Assembly: GCA_035478835.1 (NCBI GenBank)
Contig: DATIJH010000009.1
Coordinates: forward strand, 62,001-126,000
DNA: 64,000 nucleotides
Direction of reading: 5' to 3'
Origin: DATASD01 sp035478835
GTDB taxonomy: Bacteria > Patescibacteriota > Saccharimonadia > Saccharimonadales > UBA4665
Made by a program: the position numbers and the translations under genes. This document shows positions 1 to 8,300 of this stretch, piece by piece. Numbering within the stretch: the stretch's first letter is position 1; the number at the start of each line of letters is the position of its first letter. Below the pieces are notes generated by a model. It was not told where the DNA came from. It searched no databases and saw nothing but the letters and a program-made list of their open reading frames with translations.

Positions 1-279
1 GACGGTCACTGACGTGCCCGGCTCGACGACGGTAATGTGCAGGTCGGCTGCGGCCTCGGCGACTTGCCTGGTGCTAAAAATCTGCGCGTCGGGGTTGGCC
101 GCGGCAATGGCGTGGACCTTTTCGCTATCAAAATGATCGGCGTGCACGTGCGTAATAACGACAGCGGTAATTCCGGTAAAGTCATTGAATGATTCCGAAA
201 ATTTGCCCGGATCAACCACGAGCTTCTGCCCCTGATCTTCGACAACAAAACAAGCGTGTTCATACTTGGTGATGTTCAT
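1..279 (-). CDS. MBL-fold metal-dependent hydrolase, C-terminus cut off by window edge
   Basis: N-terminal 93 codons of a metallo-beta-lactamase-fold protein; the rest lies beyond base 1. The translation starts MNITKYEHACFVVEDQG, and residues 42-51 read VITHVHADHF, the HxHxDH metal-binding signature that ligates two metal ions in this superfamily. The early H-x-C pattern and the ordering resemble the UlaG/YtnP-type cytosolic MBL hydrolases. The ATG at 279 is chosen because GGAGGG sits 7-8 bases upstream on the minus strand. Substrate cannot be inferred. A different open frame on the same strand has no family features and is a shadow. Confidence 0.85.
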   Translation of the reverse strand, partial: MNITKYEHACFVVEDQGQKLVVDPGKFSESFNDFTGITAVVITHVHADHFDSEKVHAIAAANPDAQIFSTRQVAEAAADLHITVVEPGTSVTV

Positions 280-315
280 GCGTCGCCCTCCTAACTGTAC
301 TTAATTATAGCAGCA

Positions 316-930
316 TTACCAGTCCTCACGAGCTGGATGACTGGCGCTTAGCTGTGTCGCGTAAGGAGTAAAATCGTTGTCGCGCAAAATACCCAGTAAA
401 ACGTGCCGCCGCCCGGAAGCGAGCCGCACGTCGCGCGCTGTGAGCATATCTGGCTCCCAGACGAGCTCAAGCTGCGTCGCGAAATCGCTCATGTCGTACG
501 TGGGCCACACTTTTGCAGGCATTCCGCCCTTTTTCTGGTAGTTGGTCGGCTGAATATTCGGCTCGACGCACCCCGACCGCTGGAGCCGGCCAATGAGACC
601 GGCGCTGGTCGCGAACGTCAGGTCCCATGGATTGGCGTTGGAATCGGGCACTCCAGACCGTAAGTCGTCTCTGGCGAATAGCAGCTTGGTAAAATGTCCT
701 ACGAACGGCTTTGTGATTTCATGATTTCTGATGCAGTCGTAGAGGCCATGGGCTATCGAGTCTTCCAATCCGCTTATGCCAGCGCTGACGCGCAAAATAG
801 TTCCAAGGCGATGGACCAAGGTTTCGCGCTCCTCCGGGCTCGTGGCGGCAAGCATAAAGCCCGGATGCATCTCCGGGTATGTTCGCTCATATAAACCGAG
901 CGGGTTCGGTTTTTCAATAATAATGCTCAT
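316..930 (-). CDS. hypothetical protein, 204 aa
   Basis: An uncharacterised soluble protein beginning MSIIIEKPNPLG. No recognised domain, signal peptide or membrane segment is visible. The sequence mixes helical stretches (residues 30-85) with a proline and tryptophan-rich second half. The frame stays open upstream through the whole tRNA-Ser gene, but a start inside a tRNA is implausible, so the ATG at 930, nine bases after the tRNA 3' CCA, is used. There is no clear Shine-Dalgarno sequence before it. Co-transcription with the tRNA, or a start released by tRNA 3' processing, is possible but is inference. Confidence 0.6.
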   Translation of the reverse strand: MSIIIEKPNPLGLYERTYPEMHPGFMLAATSPEERETLVHRLGTILRVSAGISGLEDSIAHGLYDCIRNHEITKPFVGHFTKLLFARDDLRSGVPDSNANPWDLTFATSAGLIGRLQRSGCVEPNIQPTNYQKKGGMPAKVWPTYDMSDFATQLELVWEPDMLTARDVRLASGRRHVLLGILRDNDFTPYATQLSASHPAREDW

Positions 931-938
931 ACGAATTT

Positions 939-1029
939 TGGCGGAGAGAGAGGGATTCGAACCCTCGACAGAGTCACCCCTGTACTCGCCTTCCAAGCGA
1001 GCGCACTAGACCAACTATGCGACCTCTCC
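939..1029 (-). tRNA. tRNA-Ser (anticodon GGA), 3' CCA encoded
   Basis: On the minus strand the acceptor arm GGAGAGG pairs with TCTCTCC (last pair G-U). The anticodon loop is CTTGGAAGG with anticodon GGA, there is a long variable arm typical of class II tRNA-Ser, and the T arm is GAGGG-TTCGAAT-CCCTC. Discriminator G and a genomically encoded CCA follow. It reads UCC/UCU serine codons. Confidence 0.96.
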
Positions 1030-1158
1030 AACGTTGCCCATTATACCGCATGCCGGCCTGTTTTGCCGATAAAACCCGGCCGTTGACGGGTGTTGTACCA
1101 AAATTTACGACAAAACTATCTTGCAGTATGCGCAACGGCGCGGGTACACTACCTAGTA

Positions 1159-2046
1159 ATGCCTATCATTGAACTCAACCAGGTCAGCAAGTTATATGGT
1201 TTTGGCGAGGCGACGAGTGTCGCGCTCGATGAAGTCAGCCTGACTATTGAGCCGGGTGAATTCGTTGCGGTTATGGGGCCGAGCGGCTGCGGCAAATCAA
1301 CACTTATGAACGTGATCGGTTTGCTTGATCGGCCAACGCACGGCTCGTACCGTTTGCACGAACGCGAATCTTCTAAATTACGGGCCGGCCGCCGCGCTAA
1401 AATCCGTCGCGATATGGTGGGGTTTATTTTTCAGTCGTTTAATTTGCTGCCGCGTTTGACAGTGATCGAAAATGTGGCCCTGCCCTTGCTTTATAAGGGG
1501 ATGTCGGCGCAAAAACGTATTAAACTGGCCAGCAATATGCTGGAGCGCGTCGGCCTGCGCGACCGCGAATATTATTTTCCGCGCCATTTAAGCGGCGGCC
1601 AAACGCAGTGCGTGGCAATTGCCCGCGCGCTGGTGAACAATCCTAAAATTATTATCGCCGATGAGCCGACTGGCAACCTGGACAGTAACAGCAGCCGCCT
1701 GGTCATGGAGCTGCTTAGCGAAATTCACAAAACCGGCAACACTATTTTGTTTGTGACGCACAATCCGGAACTCACCCGCTACGCCACGCGCGTTGTGTAC
1801 ATGCACGACGGCGCGATTGTACACGACGAGCAGACTGCCATCGGCGAAATCGCCGCCACCGCCCGCAAAGTCATGTACACCATCCCAACGACCACCGAAG
1901 AAGACGATCTTGCCGGCGTATCCGTGCTTATGAAAGCACGCGAGGAACCTGCAAAATCGCGCCGGACTTCGCCCAAAAAAGCTGGCGCTGCCGGCAAAAA
2001 ACCAACGCGCAAAAACCGCAAGGTCAAAGCGGAGGACGCCGCATGA
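1159..2046 (+). CDS. ABC transporter ATP-binding protein, MacB/LolD type
   Basis: A 295-residue nucleotide-binding subunit of a MacB/LolD-family exporter (type VII ABC fold). Visible motifs are Walker A GPSGCGKS near residue 40, Q-loop FQSFNLLPRLT, signature LSGGQTQ (usual LSGGQQQ), Walker B IIIADEPTGNLD and H-loop THN. After about residue 225 comes an unusual 70-residue tail that ends in a highly basic stretch rich in K, R and A, which could contact membrane or nucleic acid. The ATG at 1159 starts the family-typical MPIIELNQVSKLY; the longer upstream frame has no homology. The stop overlaps the permease start by 4 bp (ATGA), so the two are coupled. No MacA-type partner is nearby. Confidence 0.9.
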   Translation: MPIIELNQVSKLYGFGEATSVALDEVSLTIEPGEFVAVMGPSGCGKSTLMNVIGLLDRPTHGSYRLHERESSKLRAGRRAKIRRDMVGFIFQSFNLLPRLTVIENVALPLLYKGMSAQKRIKLASNMLERVGLRDREYYFPRHLSGGQTQCVAIARALVNNPKIIIADEPTGNLDSNSSRLVMELLSEIHKTGNTILFVTHNPELTRYATRVVYMHDGAIVHDEQTAIGEIAATARKVMYTIPTTTEEDDLAGVSVLMKAREEPAKSRRTSPKKAGAAGKKPTRKNRKVKAEDAA

Positions 2047-3278
2047 GTTCCATGATTCGCGGCGAAGTTAAGATGGCCATTGCCGGCGTACGCAGCACTA
2101 AGTGGCGCAGCCTGCTCACCATGCTCGGCGTTATTATCGGCATTGTGTCGGTGGTGACGATCGTGGGGATCGGCGAAGGCGTCAAGCAGCAAGTGGCCGG
2201 GCAGCTGGCCCACTTTGGCAAAGACCTTATCACGATCGTGCCCGGCGACATGCACGCCAAGCACGGTACTGGCTTCGTGGGCGCAAGCATGCTCGATAAT
2301 TCGAACGGCCAACGCAGTCTTACGGCGCAGGACGTGACGCTTGCCCAGCGGGCGCCGCACGTTTCGGTGGTCGCGCCGCTCGCCCAGGTGCCCGGCAGCA
2401 TAAGTGCTGACGGCAAATCGGCAGACGGTATTACCGTAGTCGGCACCAGCAGCAGCCTGCCGCAAATTCTTGGGCAAAAAGTCCAGTCCGGTGCATTTTT
2501 TACTGATAGCGACAGTGACGCCGACACGGCGGTCATCGGCAAAGATGTGGCGCAGCGCTTATTCCAAGAAGAAGCGCCGCTCGGCATGACGTTCGAGTTC
2601 CGCGGCCACACGCTGATGGTGCGCGGCGTGTTCGACGACTTTACCAGCGTGCCGTTCTCGCCCGTCGCCGACTTTAACGACACGGTTTTCATACCGTTCG
2701 CAACCGCTAACAAATTGGCGAATAACACCGCTGGTGTTTATGCGATTCTGGCCAAGCCGGACTCGCCCAGCCGCACGCAAGCTACTATTAAGACGCTCAA
2801 TGCGACGCTCAAGGACGCGCACGGCGGCCAGCAGGACTTTAGTGTGCTTAGCGAAGCGCAGGCTGTGGCCTCGACCAGCCAGGTGCTCGATCTGCTTACT
2901 AAATTAATTGCCGGTGTTGCGGCGATTTCCCTGCTCGTGGGCGGCGTGGGCATCATGAATATTATGCTTGTTTCGGTGACCGAGCGAATGCATGAGATTG
3001 GCGTGCGCAAAGCTGTGGGCGCCACAAATCGCCAGATTCTGCGCCAGTTTATGCTGGAATCCGCCGTGCTTTCGGGCGCTGGCGGCGCGATCGGCGTCCT
3101 GCTGTCGCTGGTTATTGACCTGCTTCTCCATGCCTATACCGACCTTAAACCCAGCATTTCCTGGCAGGCTATTGTGATCGCGACTTTTGTGGCTTTGGTG
3201 GTTGGCGTGCTGTTTGGCACGGCGCCGGCGATCAAAGCGGCTCGCAAAGACCCGATCGAAGCGCTGCGCCACGAATAA
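2043..3278 (+). CDS. ABC transporter permease, MacB/FtsX family
   Basis: A 411-residue permease with MacB topology. An N-terminal amphipathic region MIRGEVKMAIAGVRSTKWR leads into TM1 (LLTMLGVIIGIVSVVTIVGIG). A large extracytoplasmic MacB_PCD domain covers about residues 45-270. The FtsX domain with three TM segments follows (VAAISLLVGGVGIMNIMLVSV near 297, ESAVLSGAGGAIGVLLSLVIDL, and a final one near 385). The motif ERMHEIGVRKAVGA is the conserved cytosolic coupling element. It is translationally coupled to the ATPase upstream. Such pairs export peptides, lipoproteins or antibiotics; the substrate here is unknown. Confidence 0.92.
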   Translation: MSSMIRGEVKMAIAGVRSTKWRSLLTMLGVIIGIVSVVTIVGIGEGVKQQVAGQLAHFGKDLITIVPGDMHAKHGTGFVGASMLDNSNGQRSLTAQDVTLAQRAPHVSVVAPLAQVPGSISADGKSADGITVVGTSSSLPQILGQKVQSGAFFTDSDSDADTAVIGKDVAQRLFQEEAPLGMTFEFRGHTLMVRGVFDDFTSVPFSPVADFNDTVFIPFATANKLANNTAGVYAILAKPDSPSRTQATIKTLNATLKDAHGGQQDFSVLSEAQAVASTSQVLDLLTKLIAGVAAISLLVGGVGIMNIMLVSVTERMHEIGVRKAVGATNRQILRQFMLESAVLSGAGGAIGVLLSLVIDLLLHAYTDLKPSISWQAIVIATFVALVVGVLFGTAPAIKAARKDPIEALRHE

Positions 3279-3287
3279 ATGCTTATA

Positions 3288-4454
3288 TTACACTGGTTGC
3301 TGTGATGGCGTGCGCGCCAGATCGGCCAGCAAATCGGTGTACATGTCGCGCACGATACCGCCAACAACGGCGTGCCGCGCTGTGCTCATGAGGTATGGGT
3401 TACGTAAATTTGCCTCGATTTTGTAGATCTGTGGCTCTACCTGGCCTGGCAACTGGCCGTAGCCGTAATCAACGCGGCCATAGATGCCAAGCGCGCCGGA
3501 CTTCTTGGCTACAAGCTGCATGTCTGCCGCGGCGCTCGGCGCAAGCTCGTTGGTAAGATAGTCAGGGTCCGCAAAAAACCATTCCGGTCGGATCGCATCT
3601 GTAATCTGTCTGCGCATATTGCGACGCGGCACGGGAAAGCACGTAAATGTGTCGCTAGGCGCATGGTAAAAAGTGTATAACCCGATTTCCTTTGGCGTTT
3701 TGTTGTCGTTTCGGGCGTGGAATTGAGCGGCATCTTTCGGCGAGAACGGCTCGAGCGGCAGCGGTTTTGTAAAATCCACCTCGGGCTGGATTATATAATA
3801 ATTGAGGAAGCGCCGGTAAGCGGCCGCGCCCAAGCTTGCATACTGCCGATTGAGCCAAGTATTAAGCTCTGCCGGCGTCTGGAAGCCATACATACCCTTG
3901 CCTTCGCCGCCAGCGCGCGGTTTTACAATGACTGGCACATCGCCCCATTCGCGCACGGCAGTGTCGTTGTCTTGCAGCTGGAACGTGGGAATGGTCGTCA
4001 CGTGGTCGTCGCTTGGAGTCGTGCCTTCTGTGTGTACCCACCACTTGTCGTAGCCCATTTGCTGCACGGTGTACGGGTTGATGACTTTATCGGTGAGGCC
4101 AAATTTTGGTTTGTTGACGCGCTCACTATAACGGTCGACGACGGCGCCGCCAAGTTCCTCGACCGGTTTTAGGTAGAATATAGTGTCCTGCGTTACGAGG
4201 TCGCGCCCCGCTCCATCGCGCTGAAAAATGGGATTGTCAGCGCAGGCGATGACTGGCTCGTTGTCATCCGGCCATTCGTACACGAGGCCAATGCTGGTGC
4301 CAATGCCTCGTTCGGCAAGCCGCCGCTGCAAATCATCACGCTCCGGTATCATGCGGTCGAAGCGCCACTTTTCGACGGGCGCCGGGTGCCCGGGCACTTG
4401 TTCGCCGACGTTATTACTAGCTAGAAAACAGACAGAAGCCTCAAAATTACTCAT
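3288..4454 (-). CDS. ATP-grasp-like protein, 388 aa
   Basis: The central part reads VIVKPRAGGEGKGMYGF (about residues 171-187), matching the ATP-grasp nucleotide-binding lysine and glycine-rich loop. Near the C-terminus, YGRVDYGYG followed by YKIEANLRNPY resembles the metal-binding D/E/N end of the fold. The first 160 residues, with several tryptophans, are not recognised. Members of the superfamily ligate carboxylates to amines, but the substrate is unknown. The gene ends 9 bp from the convergent permease. A -10-like TATACT lies at 4480-4485, about 25 bases upstream of the ATG. Confidence 0.6.
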   Translation of the reverse strand: MSNFEASVCFLASNNVGEQVPGHPAPVEKWRFDRMIPERDDLQRRLAERGIGTSIGLVYEWPDDNEPVIACADNPIFQRDGAGRDLVTQDTIFYLKPVEELGGAVVDRYSERVNKPKFGLTDKVINPYTVQQMGYDKWWVHTEGTTPSDDHVTTIPTFQLQDNDTAVREWGDVPVIVKPRAGGEGKGMYGFQTPAELNTWLNRQYASLGAAAYRRFLNYYIIQPEVDFTKPLPLEPFSPKDAAQFHARNDNKTPKEIGLYTFYHAPSDTFTCFPVPRRNMRRQITDAIRPEWFFADPDYLTNELAPSAAADMQLVAKKSGALGIYGRVDYGYGQLPGQVEPQIYKIEANLRNPYLMSTARHAVVGGIVRDMYTDLLADLARTPSQQPV

Positions 4455-4500
4455 TGGATGTGTAAATTACGAATCCAATCGAGTATAGCACCAACAAATA

Positions 4501-5871
4501 TTAAAACAAAGAAAAGATAGCGCCGACGCTTGCCGCGGCCATCAAGAGCACCGTAAACCAGCCGACAAGAGTTGCGAACGGCTTGTTGACCCAGTGACCC
4601 ATGAGCTTTTTGTTGCTGCTCATCAGCACGATCAAAAGCAGAATTACCGGTGCAACCACTGCGTTGCCTACCGCGGCGTAAATAAGCGCCTTAATCGGGT
4701 CGAGTCCAATAAAATTGATGCCGAGCCCCACCAGCATCGAAATAATAATGACACCGTAAAACGCGTATGCCTGGTCGAGATTGCGGTATAAGCCTTCGCG
4801 CCAGCGGAAACTTTCGGCCAGTGCGTACGAGCTGGAACCGGCCAATACCGGAATTGCCAGCATGCCGGTGCCAATCAAGCCAATCGCAAACAAAAAGTAC
4901 GTGGCGTTGCCAGCAAACGGCCTGAGCGCTTCGGCGGCCTGCGCGGCGGTTTGGATTTGCGTAATGCCATGCGTAAACAAAATGCTGCCACAGGCTGCAA
5001 TGATAAAGAACATCACCAGGTTTGATAAAAGCATGCCGCTCCATACGTCAATGCGCATGCTTTTAACGTCTTTCGGGTCGGTTGGACGGCGCAGATGCAC
5101 CGTGGTTTTGCCCATCAAGATTTGCTCTTCGACCTCTTGTGACGTTTGCCAAAAGAACAAGTACGGCGAAATGGTCGTGCCCAAAATGGCGCAGACCAAC
5201 AAAATCTCGTCTTTATTAAAAGCGATGTGCGGGATGAATGAATGGTGCAGCACCGCCTGCCAGTTGGGATGCGCCAGGAGCGCCGAAAGAATATACGAAA
5301 GCAGCACCAGCGCCATCCATTTTAGGTACTTGGCATAGCGGACGTACGGTGTGAAAATCTGCAAGCCCAAACTTACTACCGTGAGCGCAATAACAACCGG
5401 CGCAAACGGCAAATGCGGCTGCAATAACTGAATTCCCTTTGCCATCGCACCAAGGTCGGCGCCAATGTTGAACGCGTTCGCCGCAAACAACAGCGCCGTA
5501 CACAAATACAGCATGCGCTTTGAAAAATGAATGCGAATATTACCGGCCAGTCCTCTACCCGTCACGAGGCCAATACGGGCGCACATTTCCTGCACCGTGG
5601 CCATCAGCGGAAACGTCCACAGCGAAAGCCACAAAAAATGGAACCCAAACTGCGCTCCGGTTTGTGAATACGTGGCAATGCCCGATGGATCGTCGTCCGA
5701 TGCGCCAGTCGTAAGGCCTGGCCCCAGCATGTGCCAGTAATCTTTCGTCTTGCGTAGCATGCTGCCGCCCGGAATTGCAGAGGTGACATGCTGCGTTGCC
5801 GCGACCGTCATCGCGAGCGCTTCGGCCGGAACTTCAGCCGTTTTTTGCAAGACGTTTTTGTGTTTTTTCAT
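4501..5871 (-). CDS. NRAMP-related divalent metal transporter
   Basis: A 456-residue polytopic protein of the NRAMP/SLC11 superfamily with about eleven TM segments after a 45-residue hydrophilic leader. The TM1 motif is DDDPSGIATYSQTG, not the canonical DPGN. The TM6 region reads TISPYLFFWQTSQEVEE and lacks the MPH methionine that gives classical NRAMPs their transition-metal selectivity. Known NRAMP-related magnesium-type transporters also lack that methionine, so Mn2+/Fe2+ specificity should not be assumed. The ATG at 5871 has no Shine-Dalgarno sequence and follows a short leader behind a TATACT element. Confidence 0.85.
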   Translation of the reverse strand: MKKHKNVLQKTAEVPAEALAMTVAATQHVTSAIPGGSMLRKTKDYWHMLGPGLTTGASDDDPSGIATYSQTGAQFGFHFLWLSLWTFPLMATVQEMCARIGLVTGRGLAGNIRIHFSKRMLYLCTALLFAANAFNIGADLGAMAKGIQLLQPHLPFAPVVIALTVVSLGLQIFTPYVRYAKYLKWMALVLLSYILSALLAHPNWQAVLHHSFIPHIAFNKDEILLVCAILGTTISPYLFFWQTSQEVEEQILMGKTTVHLRRPTDPKDVKSMRIDVWSGMLLSNLVMFFIIAACGSILFTHGITQIQTAAQAAEALRPFAGNATYFLFAIGLIGTGMLAIPVLAGSSSYALAESFRWREGLYRNLDQAYAFYGVIIISMLVGLGINFIGLDPIKALIYAAVGNAVVAPVILLLIVLMSSNKKLMGHWVNKPFATLVGWFTVLLMAAASVGAIFSLF

Positions 5872-5881
5872 AGCTGCTTAC

Positions 5882-5897
5882 TTGGTAAGTATACCAA
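5882..5897 (-). promoter_or_regulatory. -10 box embedded in a TTGGTA-N4-TACCAA dyad upstream of the NRAMP-type gene
   Basis: TTGGTA at 5882-5887 and TACCAA at 5892-5897 are perfect inverted arms around four bases. The minus-strand TATACT hexamer (5893-5888) sits across the dyad centre. A repressor bound here would block initiation. A metal-sensing regulator is a reasonable guess given the transporter downstream, but none is proven. Confidence 0.45.
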
Positions 5898-5918
5898 ATG
5901 CTCCCACCCTTGCCCGGC

Positions 5919-6521
5919 CTATAGGTAGTGGCCGTAATAATACCAAAACTGCTTGAGGATCAGTGCGGCGATAACCAACAGCCACAGTACCAAGATATCG
6001 AGGTGATGCTTGCGTACAAACGTTGCGGTGCCAACAAGCTTGGCCGGCAGTTTGAGGTTGCCAAGCTGAATATTGTAGAGCGTGGTGTACCAGAACGTTG
6101 TGATCGTAACAACCCAGACTACTATGCAGTACGGGCACAGCGCGTGAATGCGGTAGACACTCTCAAAAAACAGCCAATGCACAAATACGATGCCAACGAG
6201 CGCACCAAGGTTAAGACCCAGCAAATACCACCGTTTAATTTTGGCGCCGGCCAGCATAATAGCGCCAGACGTAATGAGTACCGGAAATGCCATGAGACCA
6301 AGGAACGGGTTTGGCGCGCCGGTTAAATGCGCCTGTTTGGACTGCATAACCGAACCGCAGCTGATGACCGGGTTGAGATCGCACGAGGGCTGAAAATGCG
6401 GATTGCTAAGCAGTTTGAATTCATCAAAAGCAATAATGAAGGCGCAGATAAGCCCGATGGAGCCGGCAATTACAAGCAGCCACGGGAACGCCTTTTTGAG
6501 GGTCCATTTCTTAAAATTCAT
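5919..6521 (-). CDS. vitamin K epoxide reductase (VKOR) family protein
   Basis: A 200-residue integral membrane oxidoreductase that reoxidises disulfide-forming partners with quinone. TM1 is FPWLLVIAGSIGLICAFII. The loop cysteines follow in SCDLNPVISCGSV, and the active-site CPYC motif lies in the fourth helix (ALCPYCIVVWVV). No thioredoxin domain is fused, so a separate DsbA-like partner is needed; none was seen here. The ATG at 6521 is preferred to an upstream in-frame ATG because TATACT lies exactly six bases before it, which suggests a leaderless message. Confidence 0.92.
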   Translation of the reverse strand: MNFKKWTLKKAFPWLLVIAGSIGLICAFIIAFDEFKLLSNPHFQPSCDLNPVISCGSVMQSKQAHLTGAPNPFLGLMAFPVLITSGAIMLAGAKIKRWYLLGLNLGALVGIVFVHWLFFESVYRIHALCPYCIVVWVVTITTFWYTTLYNIQLGNLKLPAKLVGTATFVRKHHLDILVLWLLVIAALILKQFWYYYGHYL

Positions 6522-6527
6522 ACATGT

Positions 6528-6533
6528 AGTATA
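6528..6533 (-). promoter_or_regulatory. -10 element for leaderless VKOR gene
   Basis: Minus-strand TATACT, then ACATGT, then the ATG at 6521. No ribosome-binding site lies between them. Confidence 0.55.
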
Positions 6534-6554
6534 CGATACTTTGCCGATCATGTG

Positions 6555-6581
6555 TTACCTGGATTTTGGCTGTGGTATAAT
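6555..6581 (+). promoter_or_regulatory. candidate promoter for the 6699-10205 cassette
   Basis: TTACCT at 6555-6560 and TATAAT at 6576-6581, spacer 15. The hexamer follows TGTGG, a weak extended -10. It would give a leader of about 110 nt. Confidence 0.4.
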
Positions 6582-6698
6582 TGACAAAACTACCATCGAT
6601 TACCTCTGGCGATAATGCGTGCGACTCATACATTAAGCCATTCTTCAGGTAGTGTACGGTAGAATGGGACAAGTATCAAAGTAAGGGATAAGGTAGAC

Positions 6699-6884
6699 AT
6701 GTTACATCCTTCATTTGTATTTCATTTTGCGTATCTCGACCCTGGCACAGGCAGCATGCTTGTACAGTCGTTTGTGGGCGTGCTCGCTGGTGTGTCGGTG
6801 TTCGGCCGCCGCGTTATTATAAACGCGTTTCGTAAAGTTAAGTCGCTGTTCACGCGAAGCGCTAACGCCCAGAGCAACAAATAA
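6699..6884 (+). CDS. YLDPGTGS-motif small membrane protein, 61 aa
   Basis: A short protein whose AYLDPGTGSMLVQSFVGVLAGVSVFGRRV core is the recurring signature of an unnamed small-protein family. One TM segment (about residues 18-35) is followed by a basic tail. The next gene's ATG directly follows this TAA, so the two are translationally linked. From general knowledge, this microprotein is often found upstream of a methyltransferase and a sulfatase-fold membrane enzyme, exactly the arrangement here. Its role is unknown; a scaffold for the two enzymes is speculation. The start is supported by AAGGT eight bases upstream. Confidence 0.8.
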   Translation: MLHPSFVFHFAYLDPGTGSMLVQSFVGVLAGVSVFGRRVIINAFRKVKSLFTRSANAQSNK

Positions 6885-8282
6885 ATGGCCGCAGCGGGCG
6901 TCCACCCCGGCTCGTTCCGCGATCCGGCCGGCTTTATATTCACGCACGATGATGGCGCTGTCTACCGCCAAATCAACCAGGCCGGCCGCGAGGATTTTGA
7001 TTTTTTTATAAGCTCTGGTTTATATGACGCACTTGTCCGCGAAGACTTGATCGTCGCGCACAATGACGCCCCAAAAAACCTCAAGCTCGCGGCCGACGCC
7101 GAGCGATATAAAGTTATCGCACCGACCCGCATCCCGTTTATTTCGTATCCGTACGAATGGTCGTTTTTACAGTTTAAAGACGCTGCGCTGCTCACCTTGC
7201 GCATACAAAAAATTGCGCTGGAGCACGGCATGATCTTAAAAGACGCCAGCGCCTACAATGTGCAGTTTGTGGGCAAAAAACCGGTGTTTATTGATACATT
7301 GTCGTTCAAAAAATACACGCCCGGTGAGCCCTGGGAAGGCTACAAACAGTTCTGCGAGCACTTTGTGGCGCCGCTCGCCCTTGCCCACTACGCCTCGTAC
7401 GATATTTTAAAGTTGCTTGAGGCTAATATTGAGGGCGTTTCATTGGAGTTCGCTGCTAAGCTTTTGCCGAAGCGCGCCCGCTTTGCGCACGGCCTTTTGA
7501 GTCATGTATATTTGCACGCTGCCTCTAAAAAGCGCTACGAAAATGCCGGCTCCGAAGGCAAAGCCGTGCCAAAGCGACAGCTCAGCAAGTTCGCGCTCGA
7601 TGGCCTCATGGTGAGCCTGGAGCGCAGCATCAAGGGCCTGCGCCCGCCCAAACAGCAAACCGAATGGGGCGATTATTATACTTTTACAAATTATTCCGAC
7701 AAAGGATTCAAAGAAAAGCAGCAAATCGTGCGCGATTTGCTGGCGCAGGTTAAGCCCAAACCGCAGATTGTTTGGGACTTAGGCGCCAATAATGGCGAGT
7801 TCAGCGTGCTTGCTGCCGAAATGGGTGCCTACACCGTGGCGTTTGACATCGACCCGGTCGCTGTTGGCCGCAACTACGCACATGCTGACGCTACGGGCGT
7901 TACCATGCTGCCGCTCGTCCAGGACTGCACCAACCCCAGTACTGCGAACGGCTGGATGGGCCGCGAACGCGACTCGCTCTTTGCGCGTGGTCCGGCCGAC
8001 GTCGTAATGGCTCTGGCAATCATTCATCACCTGGCAATCGGCCGCAATTTGCCTTTGCCGCGCATCGCCGAATTTCTGGCCGTAACCGGCAAGCGCGTGA
8101 TCGTTGAGTTTGTACCCAAGGGCGATTCCAAAGTCGATATTTTGCTGTCATCACGCAAAGATATTTTCCCGGATTATGACGAATCTCACTTTGAAGCGGC
8201 CATGAACAAGCATTTTAAGCTCGCCAAAAAAGTACCGATCAAAGACACGAAGCGTACGATGTATCTGTTTGAAACCAAGTAA
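6885..8282 (+). CDS. class I SAM-dependent methyltransferase (NoeA-like), 465 aa
   Basis: The first 200 residues form an accessory region with DASAYNVQFVGKKPVFIDTLSF, resembling a kinase-like or substrate-binding part seen in nodulation-protein NoeA-type methyltransferases. A Rossmann methyltransferase domain follows: motif I VWDLGANNGEFSVLAAEMG (about residues 298-316), an acidic AFDIDPVAV at the end of strand 2, and MALAIIHHLAI in the motif IV region. It is the middle gene of the cassette. The acceptor is probably a cell-surface glycan or glycolipid, inferred from the neighbouring sulfatase-fold enzyme. Confidence 0.82.
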   Translation: MAAAGVHPGSFRDPAGFIFTHDDGAVYRQINQAGREDFDFFISSGLYDALVREDLIVAHNDAPKNLKLAADAERYKVIAPTRIPFISYPYEWSFLQFKDAALLTLRIQKIALEHGMILKDASAYNVQFVGKKPVFIDTLSFKKYTPGEPWEGYKQFCEHFVAPLALAHYASYDILKLLEANIEGVSLEFAAKLLPKRARFAHGLLSHVYLHAASKKRYENAGSEGKAVPKRQLSKFALDGLMVSLERSIKGLRPPKQQTEWGDYYTFTNYSDKGFKEKQQIVRDLLAQVKPKPQIVWDLGANNGEFSVLAAEMGAYTVAFDIDPVAVGRNYAHADATGVTMLPLVQDCTNPSTANGWMGRERDSLFARGPADVVMALAIIHHLAIGRNLPLPRIAEFLAVTGKRVIVEFVPKGDSKVDILLSSRKDIFPDYDESHFEAAMNKHFKLAKKVPIKDTKRTMYLFETK

Positions 8283-8300
8283 GCTGCGGAGGTTTTTAAC

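Noticed and set aside
316..996. Longer 226-residue version of the hypothetical protein starting at 996
   Set aside because: Its first 22 codons run through the tRNA-Ser gene; the ATG at 930 just outside the tRNA is the sensible start.
2024..2728. Open frame of 234 codons antisense to the ABC permease, and similar ones at 9522-10316, 22069-22860, 34460-35323 and 43149-43958
   Set aside because: All lie opposite well-supported genes, have shadow-type composition (runs of Arg, His, Pro and Ser) and lack family motifs and ribosome-binding sites.
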